A stretch of DNA of 64,000 nt from Amycolatopsis sp. GM8 (GCF_021653975.1 NZ_JAJKFK010000002.1:1054001-1118000), one strand, 5' to 3'; shown: positions 1 to 7,367, counted from the stretch's first letter. The notes: generated by a model from the letters alone, not told the origin. Made by a program: numbers and translations.

Positions 1-265
1 GCGGCTGGAGCGGCTGAGTCTCGACGCGGAGAGCCGGACGAAGCTGTCCGCCGAGGTGCTCGAAGCCGCGTTCCAGTGGGTGCGCGCCGCCCCGCCCGGC
101 CACCGGACGCCGACGAAGGTGCTGGGCTGCGCACTGTCCGAACGGGACGTCCGATTCGGACTGGAACGCTGCTACCGCTCGCTTGCCAGGCTGGCGCACA
201 CCTCGGCGGACCGCATCGACCTGGTCGACCGCGCGAACGAGATCCGGCCGCGGACGCTCACTTAG
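1..265 (+). CDS. pknG: C-terminal end of serine/threonine protein kinase PknG (partial)
   Basis: Only the last 87 or so codons are present; the gene enters from the left edge in frame 2. The visible peptide (RFGLERCYRSLARLA followed by DLVDRANEIRPRTL) matches from memory the C-terminal end of mycobacterial PknG, which closes with a TPR-like region and a VDMANKVRPT tail. PknG is a soluble kinase with rubredoxin, kinase and TPR domains that controls central nitrogen and carbon metabolism through GarA. No catalytic part is visible, so the call rests on the tail alone. The stop codon overlaps the convergent thioesterase gene by 4 bp. Confidence 0.8.
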   Translation, partial: RLERLSLDAESRTKLSAEVLEAAFQWVRAAPPGHRTPTKVLGCALSERDVRFGLERCYRSLARLAHTSADRIDLVDRANEIRPRTLT

Positions 266-819
266 GGGTTGATCTGGTCCGCCTGCGTGAACTTCTGCAG
301 CGCGTCCGGCGCGCCGTGCGTGGTGAAATGCTCGAAGGTGACCTCGACGAACAGCGCGCGGGCCCGTAGCGCGACCGGCCCGTCCTCGGCGTCGAGCCGC
401 CCTTCCGCGCTGGCGTAGAGCTTGCGGCCGGCGATCCCGTCGAGTTTGGCCGTGATGAACAACGTCGAGCCGACCGGCACCGGGCGCAGGAAGTCGGTTT
501 CGAGTTTGCCGGTCACCGCGGGCCGGCGCAGCAGCTGGCCAACGGCTGCGCCCAGCGCCTCGTCGAACGCGCAGGCCAGCAGCCCGCCGTGGGCGAGTCC
601 CGGCGCCCCCTGGTGGGCTTCGGTCACCGTGAACTGGCTGTGCACCCGCGCCTGTTCGCCCATCGTGGCCCGCATGTGCAGGCCGCCGTCCAGGGTGCCG
701 CAGCCGAAGCACTGGTCGTAGTGGGTCGGGAACTTCGTGCCCGGCGGTGGGGCGTCGGGATGGGGGACCGGCAATTCCGTCTCCACCGGCGGCCATGGCG
801 CCGGCTTGCGCTCACTCAT
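262..819 (-). CDS. PaaI-family hotdog thioesterase
   Basis: This 185-aa protein carries a hotdog-fold acyl-CoA thioesterase core. The segment GAPGLAHGGLLACAFDEALG (about residues 71-90) is the typical HGG plus acidic active-site stretch of the PaaI/YbgC group, and the C-terminal half has the expected beta-strand pattern (GSTLFITAKLDGIAGRKLYA). An N-terminal CFGCG at about residues 37-41 is common in this subgroup. It probably hydrolyses acyl-CoA thioesters; the substrate cannot be read from sequence. The ATG is preceded by no Shine-Dalgarno but by TAACTT exactly six bases upstream, so a leaderless mRNA is likely. It overlaps the convergent pknG end by 4 bp. Confidence 0.85.
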   Translation of the reverse strand: MSERKPAPWPPVETELPVPHPDAPPPGTKFPTHYDQCFGCGTLDGGLHMRATMGEQARVHSQFTVTEAHQGAPGLAHGGLLACAFDEALGAAVGQLLRRPAVTGKLETDFLRPVPVGSTLFITAKLDGIAGRKLYASAEGRLDAEDGPVALRARALFVEVTFEHFTTHGAPDALQKFTQADQINP

Positions 820-831
820 TGGCTCAAGTTA
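820..831 (-). promoter_or_regulatory. Predicted leaderless -10 promoter of the thioesterase gene
   Basis: On the minus strand TAACTT (831-826) is followed by six bases and then the ATG. In actinobacteria a TANNNT box 6-7 bases before a start codon is the hallmark of leaderless transcripts. No purine-rich ribosome site is present. Start-site mapping would be needed to confirm it. Confidence 0.5.
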
Positions 832-962
832 CCAATCCACCCCCGATCTCGAAGAGACAAGAAACACGAGAAGCGGGAAAATAACCATCCATGGCGAAGA
901 AGCCACTAGGGTCGCAACTTTGACCGCTGGGTACGGAACTGTGGATGAGGAGGTCGGGGCGT

Positions 963-2324
963 ATGACAGAAGCAGCGGCTCAGAACACGGAAGTCGACCA
1001 GAGAACGGTCAAACGGGCGGTTATCGCGTCGGCAATGGGTAACGCCACCGAATGGTTCGACTACGGTGTGTTCACCTCGGGTGCGATCGCCACCGCTATC
1101 GGCACCGTCTTTTTCCCTGGTGAGGGGAATGCGGTCCTGAAATCGCTCGCACTCGTCGCGATCGGTTTCGTGGTTCGGCCGTTCGGCGGAGCGTTCTTCG
1201 GCCCGTTGGGCGACAAGCTCGGCCGCCAGAAGGTCTTGGCGATCACGATCCTGCTGATGTCCGGCTGTACGTTCCTGGTCGGCGTCCTGCCGACGTACGC
1301 GGGCAGCTACAGCATCGGGATCGGCGCGCCGATCCTGGTCCTGCTGCTGAGGCTGATCCAGGGCTTCTCGACCGGTGGTGAGTACGGCGGGGCGGCGACG
1401 TTCATCGCCGAGTACGCGCCGACCCGCCGGCGCGGGTTCTGGGGCAGCTTCCTCGAGTTCGGCACGCTGTCCGGATACGTGCTGGGCAACCTCGTCGTGC
1501 TCGCGGTGACGCTGTCGTTCACCGCCCAGCAGGTCGAGAGCTGGGCCTGGCGTCTCCCGTTCTTCGTCGCGCTGCCGCTCGGCCTGGTCGGGTTGTACCT
1601 GCGGTCGAAGCTCGAGGACACACCGGAGTTCAAGCGGCTGGAGAAGGCCGGCGAGAAGGCGGAGAAGGCGCCGCTACGCGAGACGCTGACGCAGAACTGG
1701 CAGATGATCCTGAACCTCATCGGGATCGTGCTGCTGCTCAACATCGCGGACTACATGCTGCTCACCACGATGCCGACGTACTTCACGGATACGTTGAAGA
1801 TCAACGACAACACGTCGACACTGATCATCATCTGTGTCGAGATCGTGCAGATGGCGCTGATCGCGCCGCTCGGCGCGCTGTCGGACCGGATCGGCCGGAA
1901 ACCGTTGCTGCTCACCGCGGCCATCGGATACATCGTGCTGAGCTACCCGAGTATCAAGCTGATGCAGAGCGGGAACACGGCGCTGCTGGTCGTCGGGTTC
2001 GGCATCGTGGCGCTACTGCTGGTGCTGATGCTCGCGGTGATCGGCTCGACGTTCCCGGCGATGTTCCCGACGCGAGTGCGCTACGGCGCGTTCGCGATCG
2101 GGTACAACGTGTCCACGTCGATCTTCGGTGGTACCTGCGGCGTGATCGTCACGGCGCTGATCCACAGCACGGGCAACGAGGACTGGCCGGCGTTCTACCT
2201 GATGATCGCGGCCGCGATCGCGCTGGTGCCGATCCTCCGGATCCCGGAGACGGCACGGGTGCCGATGTCGCGGATCGAGGTCCAGACCGCGCCCGCGCAG
2301 GGGCTGCGCGCCGCGACCAGTTGA
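963..2324 (+). CDS. MFS transporter of the metabolite:H+ symporter (ProP-like) family
   Basis: The predicted 453-aa inner-membrane protein has about 12 transmembrane helices. It opens with the MHS-family signature MGNATEWFDYGVF near residue 25 and has the loop 2-3 motif GDKLGRQKVL and the later repeat DRIGRKPLL. Family members import osmolytes or organic acids (proline/betaine, ketoglutarate, shikimate) with protons; the substrate here is unknown. The start at 963 is chosen because the AGGAGG at 948-953 sits at the right distance before it; an in-frame ATG at 945 would place that site inside the coding region. A strong terminator follows at once. The small membrane ORF downstream on the opposite strand may or may not be related. 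Confidence 0.88.
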   Translation: MTEAAAQNTEVDQRTVKRAVIASAMGNATEWFDYGVFTSGAIATAIGTVFFPGEGNAVLKSLALVAIGFVVRPFGGAFFGPLGDKLGRQKVLAITILLMSGCTFLVGVLPTYAGSYSIGIGAPILVLLLRLIQGFSTGGEYGGAATFIAEYAPTRRRGFWGSFLEFGTLSGYVLGNLVVLAVTLSFTAQQVESWAWRLPFFVALPLGLVGLYLRSKLEDTPEFKRLEKAGEKAEKAPLRETLTQNWQMILNLIGIVLLLNIADYMLLTTMPTYFTDTLKINDNTSTLIIICVEIVQMALIAPLGALSDRIGRKPLLLTAAIGYIVLSYPSIKLMQSGNTALLVVGFGIVALLLVLMLAVIGSTFPAMFPTRVRYGAFAIGYNVSTSIFGGTCGVIVTALIHSTGNEDWPAFYLMIAAAIALVPILRIPETARVPMSRIEVQTAPAQGLRAATS

Positions 2325-2337
2325 GCCCGCAACGGAA

Positions 2338-2380
2338 AAGGGCCGCGCTTCCCGAAGGTGGCGCGGCCCTTGCTCGTCTT
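2338..2380 (+). terminator. Rho-independent terminator after the MHS transporter
   Basis: GGGCCGCGC (2340-2348) and GCGCGGCCC (2361-2369) form a perfect 9-bp stem with a 12-base loop, followed by a T-rich tail. It lies just past the stop codon and could also serve the convergent small gene. Confidence 0.85.
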
Positions 2381-2382
2381 AC

Positions 2383-2490
2383 TTATTCGGCCGTGGGGCG
2401 GGGAGCGAAGTGGCGTCGCGACCACGCCGCCAGCACCGCCGAGATACCCAACGCCAGGCCACCTTCCACGAGCAGCACGGTGAACACCAT
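2383..2490 (-). CDS. Small single-pass membrane protein (35 aa)
   Basis: A 35-codon gene whose ATG lies 5-6 bases after a very strong GAGGAGGA ribosome site. The product starts MVFTVLLVEGGLALGISAVL, one hydrophobic helix, and ends in a short basic, proline-containing tail (AWSRRHFAPRPTAE). Codon third positions are GC-rich as in real genes here. It is too short for family assignment. It could be an accessory subunit of a transporter, as small MetS-like proteins are for other permeases, but this is speculation based on size and on proximity to the MHS transporter. Confidence 0.55.
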   Translation of the reverse strand: MVFTVLLVEGGLALGISAVLAAWSRRHFAPRPTAE

Positions 2491-2670
2491 GGACTTCCTC
2501 CTCTTCCGATGTCGTCCGGCGAGCGCGCCGGAACGGTATTGGCCGGGACCAATTCCTGGTCCCGGTTGTTCATCGTTCACCGACTGCCGGGTATTTCAGG
2601 GGAACCTGGCGTTGAGTCGTGATCTCGGCCACGGCAAGATGGGGACACCGCAAGCGAGGAGAGGGCGGCG

Positions 2671-2838
2671 ATGACCGACCGCAACGAGGCCCCCGGCATG
2701 GCGGATGCCGCGCGGCTACTCGACGACATGACCCAGCAACTGATCCCGGTACCGGCATTCCTGGACGAGCAGGCGATCACCGAGCGGGTCGAATACACGC
2801 CGGCCGCCGAGGAAAACCTCGACGGCCACGTGCTTTAG
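2671..2838 (+). CDS. Small acidic hypothetical protein (55 aa)
   Basis: This 55-codon ORF starts at an ATG preceded by GAGGAGAG at a good distance and ends 13 bp before the convergent L,D-transpeptidase stop. The product is acidic and lacks a signal peptide or membrane segment; it contains ARLLDDMTQQLIPVPAFLD. I do not recognise the family. The ribosome site and the amino-acid composition make it more likely real than random. It seems monocistronic. Confidence 0.5.
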   Translation: MTDRNEAPGMADAARLLDDMTQQLIPVPAFLDEQAITERVEYTPAAEENLDGHVL

Positions 2839-2851
2839 CGAAAACTTTCGC

Positions 2852-4054
2852 TCAGGCGTTCAGGGCGGAGAGCTTGGTCCAGTCCTGCCACGCGTAGGTC
2901 CAGTCCGAGTAGTCGCCGTCCTTGGTGGTCAGCTGCTGGGTGCTGCCGGTGATCTCCACCGGGTCGCCCATGAGCACGCTGTCGTAGTAGATCTTGGCGT
3001 TGGCCGGTGACAGGTTCAGGCAGCCGTGCGAGATGTTCTTCTTGCCCTGGGCCCAAACCGACGCGGAGAGGCCGTGGATGAACTCGCCGTTGTTGGAGAT
3101 GCGCACCGCCCACGGCACGTTCACGTCGGTGTAGCCGTAGCGCGGGTTGCTCATCGAGTACACCGGGTGCTTGTCCATCACGACGTGGATGCCGCTGTGC
3201 GTGACGCGGCCCGGGTCGGAGTCGAGCCCGTAGCTGACCGGGTAGTCCGCGATCTGCTGCCCGTCGCGGATGACCTGCATGCGGTGGGTGCGGGTGTCGC
3301 CGCGGACGATCTGTGAGCGGCCGATGGTGAAGGAGGAGGTCACGTCCTGCTTGCCGTAGACGCCGTCGCCGATCCTGACCCCGTAGATCTTCGCGGTCAC
3401 GACCACCTTGGTGCCCGGCTGGAAGTATTCCTTGGGGCGCCAGTGCACCTGGGTGTCCGAGAGCCACGCCCACGAACCTTCGGTCTTTGGCGTGGTCTCG
3501 ACGGAAAGCGCTTTCTCGGCGGCCGCCCGGTCGGGGACCTTGCTCGAGAAGGTCAGCGCGATCGGCATCGCGATGCCGTAGGTCTGGTCGTCGCCGACGT
3601 TGAGGCTGGCGGAGATCTGGCGCTTCGCGGTCGCGGTGCTGAACTGGCCGGCGACCGGCACCGGTTTGCCGTCGCCGCCGGCCGCGGTGCCGGACCAGGT
3701 GTAGGTCTTGCCGTAGCCGAGCGGTTCGGTGGCCGTCCAGCTGTGTTTGTCGGCGGCGAGCTCGCCGCCGACCTGCTTGCCGTCGGCGTTGGTGAGGGTG
3801 ACCGTCTGGAGCGTGCCGTCGGCGACGGACACGCTGACCGGGTCGCCGGGCGCGATGTTCGCGGCGCCGGCGGCGGGCTGGAGGGTGAGGGTGGCCGGCT
3901 TGGCTTCGACGGCGCCACTGCCCGCCGGACTCGGGGTTCCGGCCACCGGGGCCGGCGCCGGATCACTGGTGCAGGCGCTGAGCCCGAGCGTGGCGGCCAG
4001 GCCCAGCGCGATCAACGCGGCAGGTAGACGACGTTTGGTCCTGAGTGCTCTCAC
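2852..4054 (-). CDS. L,D-transpeptidase lipoprotein (LdtMt2 type)
   Basis: This enzyme makes 3-3 cross-links in peptidoglycan outside the membrane. From the GTG at 4054 the protein is 400 aa. It has a basic N-terminus, a hydrophobic helix and lipobox LGLSAC with Cys28 as the lipidation site, then two immunoglobulin-like domains (about residues 55-245) and a YkuD catalytic domain (about 245-370). The catalytic block ISHGCLNLS contains Cys345, with His327 and His343 as partners, matching LdtMt2-type enzymes. The GTG is chosen over an upstream start because GGAAGGGGC lies before it and the lipoprotein signal then starts correctly. The length is normal for the family. It appears monocistronic and convergent with the small ORF. 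Confidence 0.93.
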   Translation of the reverse strand: MRALRTKRRLPAALIALGLAATLGLSACTSDPAPAPVAGTPSPAGSGAVEAKPATLTLQPAAGAANIAPGDPVSVSVADGTLQTVTLTNADGKQVGGELAADKHSWTATEPLGYGKTYTWSGTAAGGDGKPVPVAGQFSTATAKRQISASLNVGDDQTYGIAMPIALTFSSKVPDRAAAEKALSVETTPKTEGSWAWLSDTQVHWRPKEYFQPGTKVVVTAKIYGVRIGDGVYGKQDVTSSFTIGRSQIVRGDTRTHRMQVIRDGQQIADYPVSYGLDSDPGRVTHSGIHVVMDKHPVYSMSNPRYGYTDVNVPWAVRISNNGEFIHGLSASVWAQGKKNISHGCLNLSPANAKIYYDSVLMGDPVEITGSTQQLTTKDGDYSDWTYAWQDWTKLSALNA

Positions 4055-4439
4055 CGGTGGGTGCCCCTTCCCCTTTTGCCCCAAAGACGTGCGCCGGCTT
4101 GCCCACGTTGACACCCATTTGGGTGATGCGAATCACTACTTTGCGTGCAGCGGCACAGATCATCAGCCTATCGGGCAGACCGGCCGGCGGCGCGGAGCGC
4201 GCCGTACGACGTTCCGGTGACATCGAAGAACGGGCGTTGAAGGTCTTTCGATTTCGCCAGATCCCGGTACGCTGCCCTCTAGGCCGTCGTTTTGCGTGTT
4301 CGTGGCTTCACACTCGCGGAACTTCTGACGCGAGCCATGAGCCGGACACGCGCTCTTTGCTCGTCTCGTTGGAACCGCCCGGGGCGGCCCGGGTGCCGTC
4401 GCGGCGGCGCTCGATGCGGATGTAACGAGGAGTAAAGCG
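4055..4439. other. Divergent intergenic region between the L,D-transpeptidase and cold-shock genes
   Basis: This 385-bp stretch has no convincing gene. A perfect inverted repeat CACCCA-TT-TGGGTG (4112-4125) lies about 60 bp upstream of the L,D-transpeptidase start and overlaps a TTGACA hexamer (4108-4113), so it may be an operator. The part before 4440 would be the long 5' leader typical of cold-shock mRNAs, although no cold-box could be confirmed by eye. The leader ends in the ribosome site ACGAGGAG. Confidence 0.4.
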
Positions 4440-4643
4440 GTGGCGCAAGGCACTGTGAAGTGGTTCAACGCCGAGAAGGGCTTCGGCTTCATCCAGCAGG
4501 ACGGCGGTGAAGGCGACGTCTTCGTGCACTACTCGGAGATCGATGGGCGCGGCTTCCGCACCCTCGAAGAGAACCAGCGTGTTGAGTTCGAGGTCGGGCA
4601 GGGCCAGAAGGGTCCGCAGGCCCAGAAGGTGCGCGTCATCTGA
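4440..4643 (+). CDS. Cold-shock protein (CspA family)
   Basis: This 67-aa single cold-shock domain protein binds single-stranded RNA and DNA and acts as an RNA chaperone. The RNP1 motif KGFGFIQ and RNP2 motif DVFVHYS are both intact, after the standard start [11 protein letters not shown]. It starts at GTG with a good ribosome site (CGAGGAG) and is followed by a strong terminator, so it is monocistronic. The length is exactly typical. Actinobacteria carry several paralogues and constitutive or cold-induced expression cannot be told apart from sequence. Confidence 0.95.
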   Translation: MAQGTVKWFNAEKGFGFIQQDGGEGDVFVHYSEIDGRGFRTLEENQRVEFEVGQGQKGPQAQKVRVI

Positions 4644-4665
4644 CACGCTCCCTGCATGAACGTCG

Positions 4666-4703
4666 CAAGCCCCCGGTGGGATTTTCCCGCCGGGGGCTTG
4701 TTC
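4666..4703 (+). terminator. Rho-independent terminator of the cold-shock gene
   Basis: CAAGCCCCCGG and CCGGGGGCTTG form a long stem around a loop containing TTTT, ending at 4700 and followed by TTC. It sits 23 bp after the stop codon. Confidence 0.85.
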
Positions 4704-4762
4704 GTTGTACGGGTCGGGTTTTCGGTGCGCCGACGGGGGAATCGGCGACTTGTCGGGCGGGG

Positions 4763-5191
4763 TCAGGACCAGTTCTTGTCGAAGTGGTGCTGGTCGGTGG
4801 TGTTGGTTCCGGTGTGGTCGGCGAACTGGCGCCGCTGGGCGGACGCGGACTGCGCCTCCCAGGAGAGGCGCTCGAGGACCCAGTCACGGGCCAAGGCCTG
4901 CGGGGAGGTCCCGCGCTCTTCGGCGAGGTCGCGCAGCTGGGAGCTGGCGACGAGGTTCATGCGCAGCTGGTACACCTGCGCCTCGCCGAACCGCTTGCCG
5001 GTGCCCGTGCTCTCGGGTCCGGTGGCGGTCTCGGGCGCGAGGGCGGCCAGGTAGCTGGTCAGCTCGTGGTCCTCGACAGCACCGTCGGCTTCCCGGGTGG
5101 GCGTGTTCCGGTGCCGCCCGGGGTTGGGGGCGTTCACTGCCTTGAGATCAGTTCTCGTGTTACCGCGACGTCCTAGTGATGGGAGAGGCAC
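4763..5191 (-). CDS. Hypothetical protein with ribbon-helix-helix-like C-terminal half
   Basis: Up to 142 aa with a charged, disordered N-terminus and an ordered block around VYQLRMNLVASSQLRDLAEE and SPQALARDWVLERL. The alternation of a short strand and two helices resembles ribbon-helix-helix DNA-binding proteins, but the match is by eye only. The start is unsure: GTG at 5191 gives the longest form without a clear ribosome site, while GTG at 5137 has AAGG close by and removes a low-complexity leader. It stands alone upstream of a long intergenic region. I would call it a conserved hypothetical, possibly a small regulator. Confidence 0.55.
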   Translation of the reverse strand: MPLPSLGRRGNTRTDLKAVNAPNPGRHRNTPTREADGAVEDHELTSYLAALAPETATGPESTGTGKRFGEAQVYQLRMNLVASSQLRDLAEERGTSPQALARDWVLERLSWEAQSASAQRRQFADHTGTNTTDQHHFDKNWS

Positions 5192-5422
5192 GGCCCCACG
5201 ATAACGGTTGCGTCACGCAAGACCCCCCATTGTGACCCAGACCACACGCCAAACCCCCATTCGATTACTCCACCCCGGTCACCATGCACCCACATAGCGC
5301 AATCCCCACCCTCCCCAACGTAATCCCCCCAGCTCACCAAGCCAGAAATGGCAAAACCCAACCCACCAAGCCGACCTCTCGTGAACTTCCGGCGCAGCCG
5401 CAATTTGCTGGTGTCATCAGAA

Positions 5423-5486
5423 GCGCCCACGCTCGCCAGGGCGAGGAGCTCGCACCGCGGGGGTCCGGGGGCTCGGCCCCCGGGTC
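5423..5486 (+). repeat. Dispersed intergenic repeat, copy 1
   Basis: About 62 bp beginning GCGCCCACGCTCGCC and ending in the palindrome GGGGGCTCGGCCCCC. A copy in inverse orientation lies at 36195-36260 with two small indels and a few substitutions. Both copies are intergenic, which fits a dispersed palindromic element. Confidence 0.7.
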
Positions 5487-5533
5487 AAAGCAAGGAAAAC
5501 GCGAAACCGCAAAGCGGTGAGTAGAGGAGGAGA

Positions 5534-5566
5534 GGCCCCCGCGCCAGGGGGAGGAACGCGGGGGCC
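5534..5566. repeat. Perfect 10-bp inverted repeat (hairpin)
   Basis: GGCCCCCGCG at 5534-5543 pairs fully with CGCGGGGGCC at 5557-5566 around a 13-base loop. No U-tract follows. Because both neighbouring genes diverge from it, it may mark an unannotated transcript end or a structural element. Confidence 0.5.
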
Positions 5567-5821
5567 GGAGGGGATCTCCACAGGCGCTGACCGGGGGTGT
5601 GTCAGCACCTCGATTGTTACATGAGTGCGGCCGTGTTCGCGAGTGGTGAACGGGAAAAAGTCGGGCGGAACGTCATCTCGCGGTCGCTGCCTGTTCATGT
5701 CGCTTCGTGGCTCTGAGTGGGCATCGCCGTGGGGCAGGTTCACTCGGCGGGGGGCTGTGGCGCCGTTATTTCTGTAGCTAGCCTCGCGGCCAGTTGCTAG
5801 TACGAAGCTTTAGGAGGAGCT

Positions 5822-6070
5822 ATGAGCGGGTCTGTGGAAGTGCGACAGTTCCTCCTTCGGTACGAAGGTGGCGACGCGAGCGGCGGGATGGGCGGGCTGC
5901 CCGCGCAGCGCGCGGGTCAGGCTGACGCGCCTCGGGTGTCGGACGATCAGGTCCGGCGGGCGCGGCTGGCTGTCGCGGCCGGCGCGACGGATGCCGAGGA
6001 CTGTGCCCTGTTGCTGGACATGCTCGGTTTGCTGCCGGACGACGACGGTCAGATTCCGGCTCAGCGCTAG
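5822..6070 (+). CDS. Small hypothetical protein (82 aa)
   Basis: The ATG follows AGGAGG at an ideal spacing, so this is probably expressed. The product is soluble, with a variable Gly-rich middle and a helical C-terminal half containing RRARLAVAAGATDAEDCALL and LLDMLGLLPDD. I recognise it only as a small actinobacterial hypothetical. It precedes the 250-aa gene by about 80 bp, which carries its own promoter, so the two need not form an operon. No signal peptide or metal site is seen. Confidence 0.6.
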   Translation: MSGSVEVRQFLLRYEGGDASGGMGGLPAQRAGQADAPRVSDDQVRRARLAVAAGATDAEDCALLLDMLGLLPDDDGQIPAQR

Positions 6071-6129
6071 GTTTTTCTTCGGTCTGCGGCGGGGCCCCTG
6101 GACCCCGCCGCATTCTTGTCCGCGTTTCG

Positions 6130-6150
6130 TAACAGTGTTATATTTTGCGC
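6130..6150 (+). promoter_or_regulatory. Leaderless promoter overlapping an inverted repeat
   Basis: TATATT (6139-6144) lies exactly six bases before the ATG at 6151 and there is no ribosome site, predicting a leaderless mRNA. The perfect dyad TAACA-G-TGTTA (6130-6140) overlaps the -10 box, so a repressor bound there would block transcription. Confidence 0.55.
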
Positions 6151-6900
6151 ATGACGACTGAGATGGCCCGGGAGATCCGGCCGATCACGCAGGTGTGGGG
6201 CGGCAAGTTCATGACCTCGCCGGAGCTGGCCGAGGTCGAGCAGGAGGTCGGGCTGCCGGAGAAGTCGCTGTACCTGCGCGGCAGGTCGGCCGTGCTCGGC
6301 GATCCGCCGCCCGGTGTCGTGGCTGATCTGTTCGGCATCTTCCCGGCCTGGCTGTTCGACTACCTGCTCCCCGCGACGGCCGCGGTGCCGTCCGGCCGGG
6401 CCGTCGAGGCGTATGTGGAAGCGCTGTCCCGTTGGTCGAAGAACCACTTCGCGGGCGTCGGCGATGCGGAGCGTTTGACCGCGTTGCTCCAAACGGTGAT
6501 CGATGGCGCGGACGGCAGCGGGCTGGCCCTGTTCGCCGGCTGGCGCCGAGTCGCGCCGCCCGCTGATCCGTTGGCGCGGCTGGGTTTCGCGCTGATGGTG
6601 CTGCGCGAGTATCGCGGTGGTGTCCATTTCGCCGCGCTGCGCGCTGTTGGCGTGACCGTCGGGGAGGCCGTGGTCGTCGACCCGGAAGGCGGCCGCGCAC
6701 GGTTGCTGCGGACGGCCTGGTCCCCCGAAGCGGCCGATGAGCTGATCGCCCGCGCCCGTCCGGATGCCTCGGAGCGCTGGCGCCGCGCCCAAGCCCTGAC
6801 GGACGAACGCATGGCAGAGCTCCTCGGGGCGACGCTGAGTGCTGACGAGCGCGTGGAGCTGCTGACCTTGCTGCGTGCGTTGGACGTGGTGGCGTCGTGA
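6151..6900 (+). CDS. SCO6745-family protein (helical bundle, possible winged-helix)
   Basis: This 249-aa protein resembles a large actinobacterial family known as SCO6745-like. The shared features are an N-terminal helical region leading into YLRGRSAVLGDPPPGVVADL, an aromatic segment FGIFPAWLFDYLLP, and the C-terminal block LAALRAVGVT-like followed by WSPEAADELIARARP. The biochemical role of the family is unknown and some members are annotated as HTH-like. ATG 6151 is preferred over an upstream TTG because a TATATT box sits six bases before it. The inverted repeat at the promoter suggests regulation. The function remains open. Confidence 0.55.
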   Translation: MTTEMAREIRPITQVWGGKFMTSPELAEVEQEVGLPEKSLYLRGRSAVLGDPPPGVVADLFGIFPAWLFDYLLPATAAVPSGRAVEAYVEALSRWSKNHFAGVGDAERLTALLQTVIDGADGSGLALFAGWRRVAPPADPLARLGFALMVLREYRGGVHFAALRAVGVTVGEAVVVDPEGGRARLLRTAWSPEAADELIARARPDASERWRRAQALTDERMAELLGATLSADERVELLTLLRALDVVAS

Positions 6901-6972
6901 CCGCGTCCGTGTGGCCTGTTCGGCGGCGTTTTCCCAGCTAGGTAAGCCTTTACGTGCTTTGGGGATACCGGG

Positions 6973-7002
6973 TTGGAGACGGTTCGGGGCGTGGCCTATG
7001 CT
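6973..7002 (+). promoter_or_regulatory. Candidate promoter of the tRNA cluster
   Basis: TTGGAG (6973-6978) and TATGCT (6997-7002) are separated by 18 bases, a good sigma-70-type pair, about 60 bp ahead of tRNA-Glu. A perfect 9-bp hairpin (CGGTCGGTT/AACCGACCG, 7037-7060) lies between it and the tRNA and may be part of the processed leader. Confidence 0.45.
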
Positions 7003-7061
7003 TGTAATCGCTCCCGGGGGGACCTGAGAGCGCGGTCGGTCGGTTCGCCGAAACCGACCGG

Positions 7062-7134
7062 GCTCCCATCGTCCAGTGGCCTAGGACTCCGCCCTTTCAA
7101 GGCGGCAACGCGGGTTCGAATCCCGTTGGGAGTA
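7062..7134 (+). tRNA. tRNA-Glu (UUC)
   Basis: 73 bases fold into a cloverleaf with anticodon TTC in the loop CTTTCAA and T-arm GGTTCGAATCC. The acceptor stem GCTCCCA/TGGGAGT starts with the G-U pair common in tRNA-Glu of actinobacteria. CCA is not encoded. Confidence 0.93.
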
Positions 7135-7147
7135 CGCAGTACAGCAA

Positions 7148-7224
7148 GGCCCTGTGGCGCAGTTGGTTAGCGCGTCGCCCTGTCACGGCGAAGGTCGCGG
7201 GTTCGAGTCCCGTCAGGGTCGCCA
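7148..7224 (+). tRNA. tRNA-Asp (GUC)
   Basis: The anticodon GTC lies in the loop CCTGTCACG, with acceptor stem GGCCCTG/CAGGGTC, discriminator G and an encoded CCA (7222-7224). T-arm GGTTCGAGTCC is standard. It lies 13 bases after tRNA-Glu, so the three tRNAs are probably one transcript. Confidence 0.93.
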
Positions 7225-7249
7225 CGTCTGGCACGTAGCCGGCGTTTCC

Positions 7250-7323
7250 GGCCAGGTAGCTCAGTTGGTATGAGCGTCCGCCTGAAAAGCGGAAGGTCGC
7301 CGGTTCGACCCCGGCCCTGGCCA
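7250..7323 (+). tRNA. tRNA-Phe (GAA)
   Basis: The anticodon GAA lies in CCTGAAAAG, with acceptor stem GGCCAGG/CCTGGCC and discriminator A; CCA is not encoded. The 3' part from 7296 is repeated exactly at 8197-8225, showing that the gene has served as an attachment site for an integrating element. The tRNA itself looks intact. Confidence 0.93.
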
Positions 7324-7324
7324 C
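7296..7324 (+). repeat. attL-like direct repeat (3' end of tRNA-Phe)
   Basis: 29 bases from the T-arm to one base past the discriminator are identical to 8197-8225. Weaker similarity continues through the following terminator (AAAGCCGCT and GCAGGTCA are shared). Confidence 0.8.
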
Positions 7325-7331
7325 CCCTCAG

Positions 7332-7367
7332 AAAGCCGCTTTGACGCAGGTCAAGGCGGCTTTTTTC
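7332..7367 (+). terminator. Rho-independent terminator of the tRNA operon
   Basis: AAAGCCGC...TTGAC pairs with GTCAA...GCGGCTTT around GCAG, followed directly by a run of T. A diverged copy, also downstream of the repeated tRNA end, lies at 8232-8267. Confidence 0.88.

Larger units (their letters stand above)
5192..5821. other. Long divergent intergenic region with repeats and hairpins
   Basis: 630 bp without a believable gene. 5215-5400 is markedly C-rich on the plus strand, so the minus strand carries several runs of 4-6 G. 5423-5486 is a dispersed repeat also found near 36.2 kb. 5534-5566 is a perfect 10-bp stem (GGCCCCCGCG/CGCGGGGGCC). Both flanking genes point away from it, so these hairpins cannot be terminators of those genes. 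The right end carries the AGGAG ribosome site of the next gene. Confidence 0.5.

Noticed and set aside
4112-4125. Zinc- or metal-regulator box at CACCCATTTGGGTG
   Set aside because: The dyad is real, but it matches no metal-regulator consensus I can name with confidence, so only the palindrome is reported in the intergenic entry.
5417-5743. 108-codon minus-strand frame in the long intergenic region
   Set aside because: It runs through the dispersed palindromic repeat and the 10-bp hairpin, and its sequence is Pro/Arg-rich low complexity with no ribosome site.
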